A stretch of 46,113 bases of DNA, taken from the NCBI GenBank assembly GCA_041665065.1, contig JBAYJM010000007.1, forward strand, positions 1-46,113, in the 5' to 3' direction. Source of the stretch: JBAYJM01 sp041665065. Its GTDB lineage: Bacteria; Patescibacteriota; Patescibacteriia; 2-01-FULL-39-33. The position numbers were made by a program, and so were the translations under genes. The notes under the pieces are model-generated. The model worked only from the letters and a program-made list of their open reading frames with translations. It ran no database searches and had not been told where the DNA came from. This document shows, piece by piece, positions 46,095 to 46,113 of this stretch (position 1 is its first letter; every line of letters begins with the position of its first letter).

Positions 46095-46113
46095 ATTAAT
46101 CTTTCTCAATTAG

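Noticed and set aside
1..46109. Alternative genetic code (UGA read as Gly or Trp)
   Set aside because: Well-supported genes end at TGA, e.g. at 12018 and 13443, and family proteins need no UGA readthrough.

Overview
The window looks like a chromosome segment from a member of the Candidate Phyla Radiation (Patescibacteria). It is AT-rich and compact, with most genes on the minus strand in tight same-strand runs. Many genes are shortened relative to well-studied bacteria: an aspartyl-tRNA synthetase of 484 residues without room for the usual insertion domain, and a RecO of 187 residues. The ribosomal protein run lacks rpmD (L30) between rpsE and rplO, as is reported for CPR bacteria. UGA is used as a stop (e.g. 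12018, 13443), which argues against the UGA-recoding Gracilibacteria/Absconditabacteria. A finer assignment is not possible from this sequence alone.

Layout. Positions 1-920 hold a truncated SDR oxidoreductase and a small pyrophosphatase. Positions 929-8987 form an accessory island: a membrane-anchored winged helix protein, then a seven-gene, near-gapless operon read from 8933 down to 1354. The operon encodes a nuclease-methylase fusion, a specificity subunit, a DGQHR-type protein, a HARE-HTH/PD-(D/E)XK nuclease, an unknown 134-residue protein, a Cas4/RecB-like nuclease and an HNH nuclease. The island is bracketed by two inverted copies of a short palindrome (901-920 and 9033-9052). Positions 9079-13647 carry a membrane protein and several stand-alone, more GC-rich units with near-consensus promoters, good Shine-Dalgarno sites and intrinsic terminators. 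These include an MFS transporter behind what looks like a classical leader-peptide attenuator (11246-11471), a PGRP/amidase, two uncharacterised small proteins and two very small basic Gly/Pro/Arg-rich proteins.

Positions 13698-15114 are metK under a SAM-I (S-box) riboswitch. Positions 15136-25743 encode mainly secreted or surface proteins: a beta-helix/lipase-like hydrolase, two neighbouring zinc-metalloprotease-like proteins, a SHOCT membrane protein and a giant 1828-residue secreted protein ending in a peptidoglycan-binding domain. Positions 25744-28426 hold a DEAD-box helicase, an SDR, tRNA-Tyr and tRNA-Thr, and two copies of one terminator palindrome.

Positions 28484-34787 look like one long housekeeping operon (DUF5671 protein, YbaK-like protein with a histone-H1-like tail, ScpA, ScpB, D,D-carboxypeptidase, TpiA, class II Fba, TPR protein). 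Positions 34863-39134 contain a DUF333 protein, AspS, RecO, a Cys-rich small protein, RuvX, a small membrane protein and Map. After a solitary plus-strand cassette (39284-39613) comes adk, and then the secY-spc/S10-type ribosomal run (secY, rplO, rpsE, rplR, rplF, rpsH, rpsN, rplE, rplX, rplN, rpsQ, rpmC) to the window edge.

The strongest candidates for something new are the nuclease-rich island with its bracketing palindromes and the attenuator controlling the MFS transporter.
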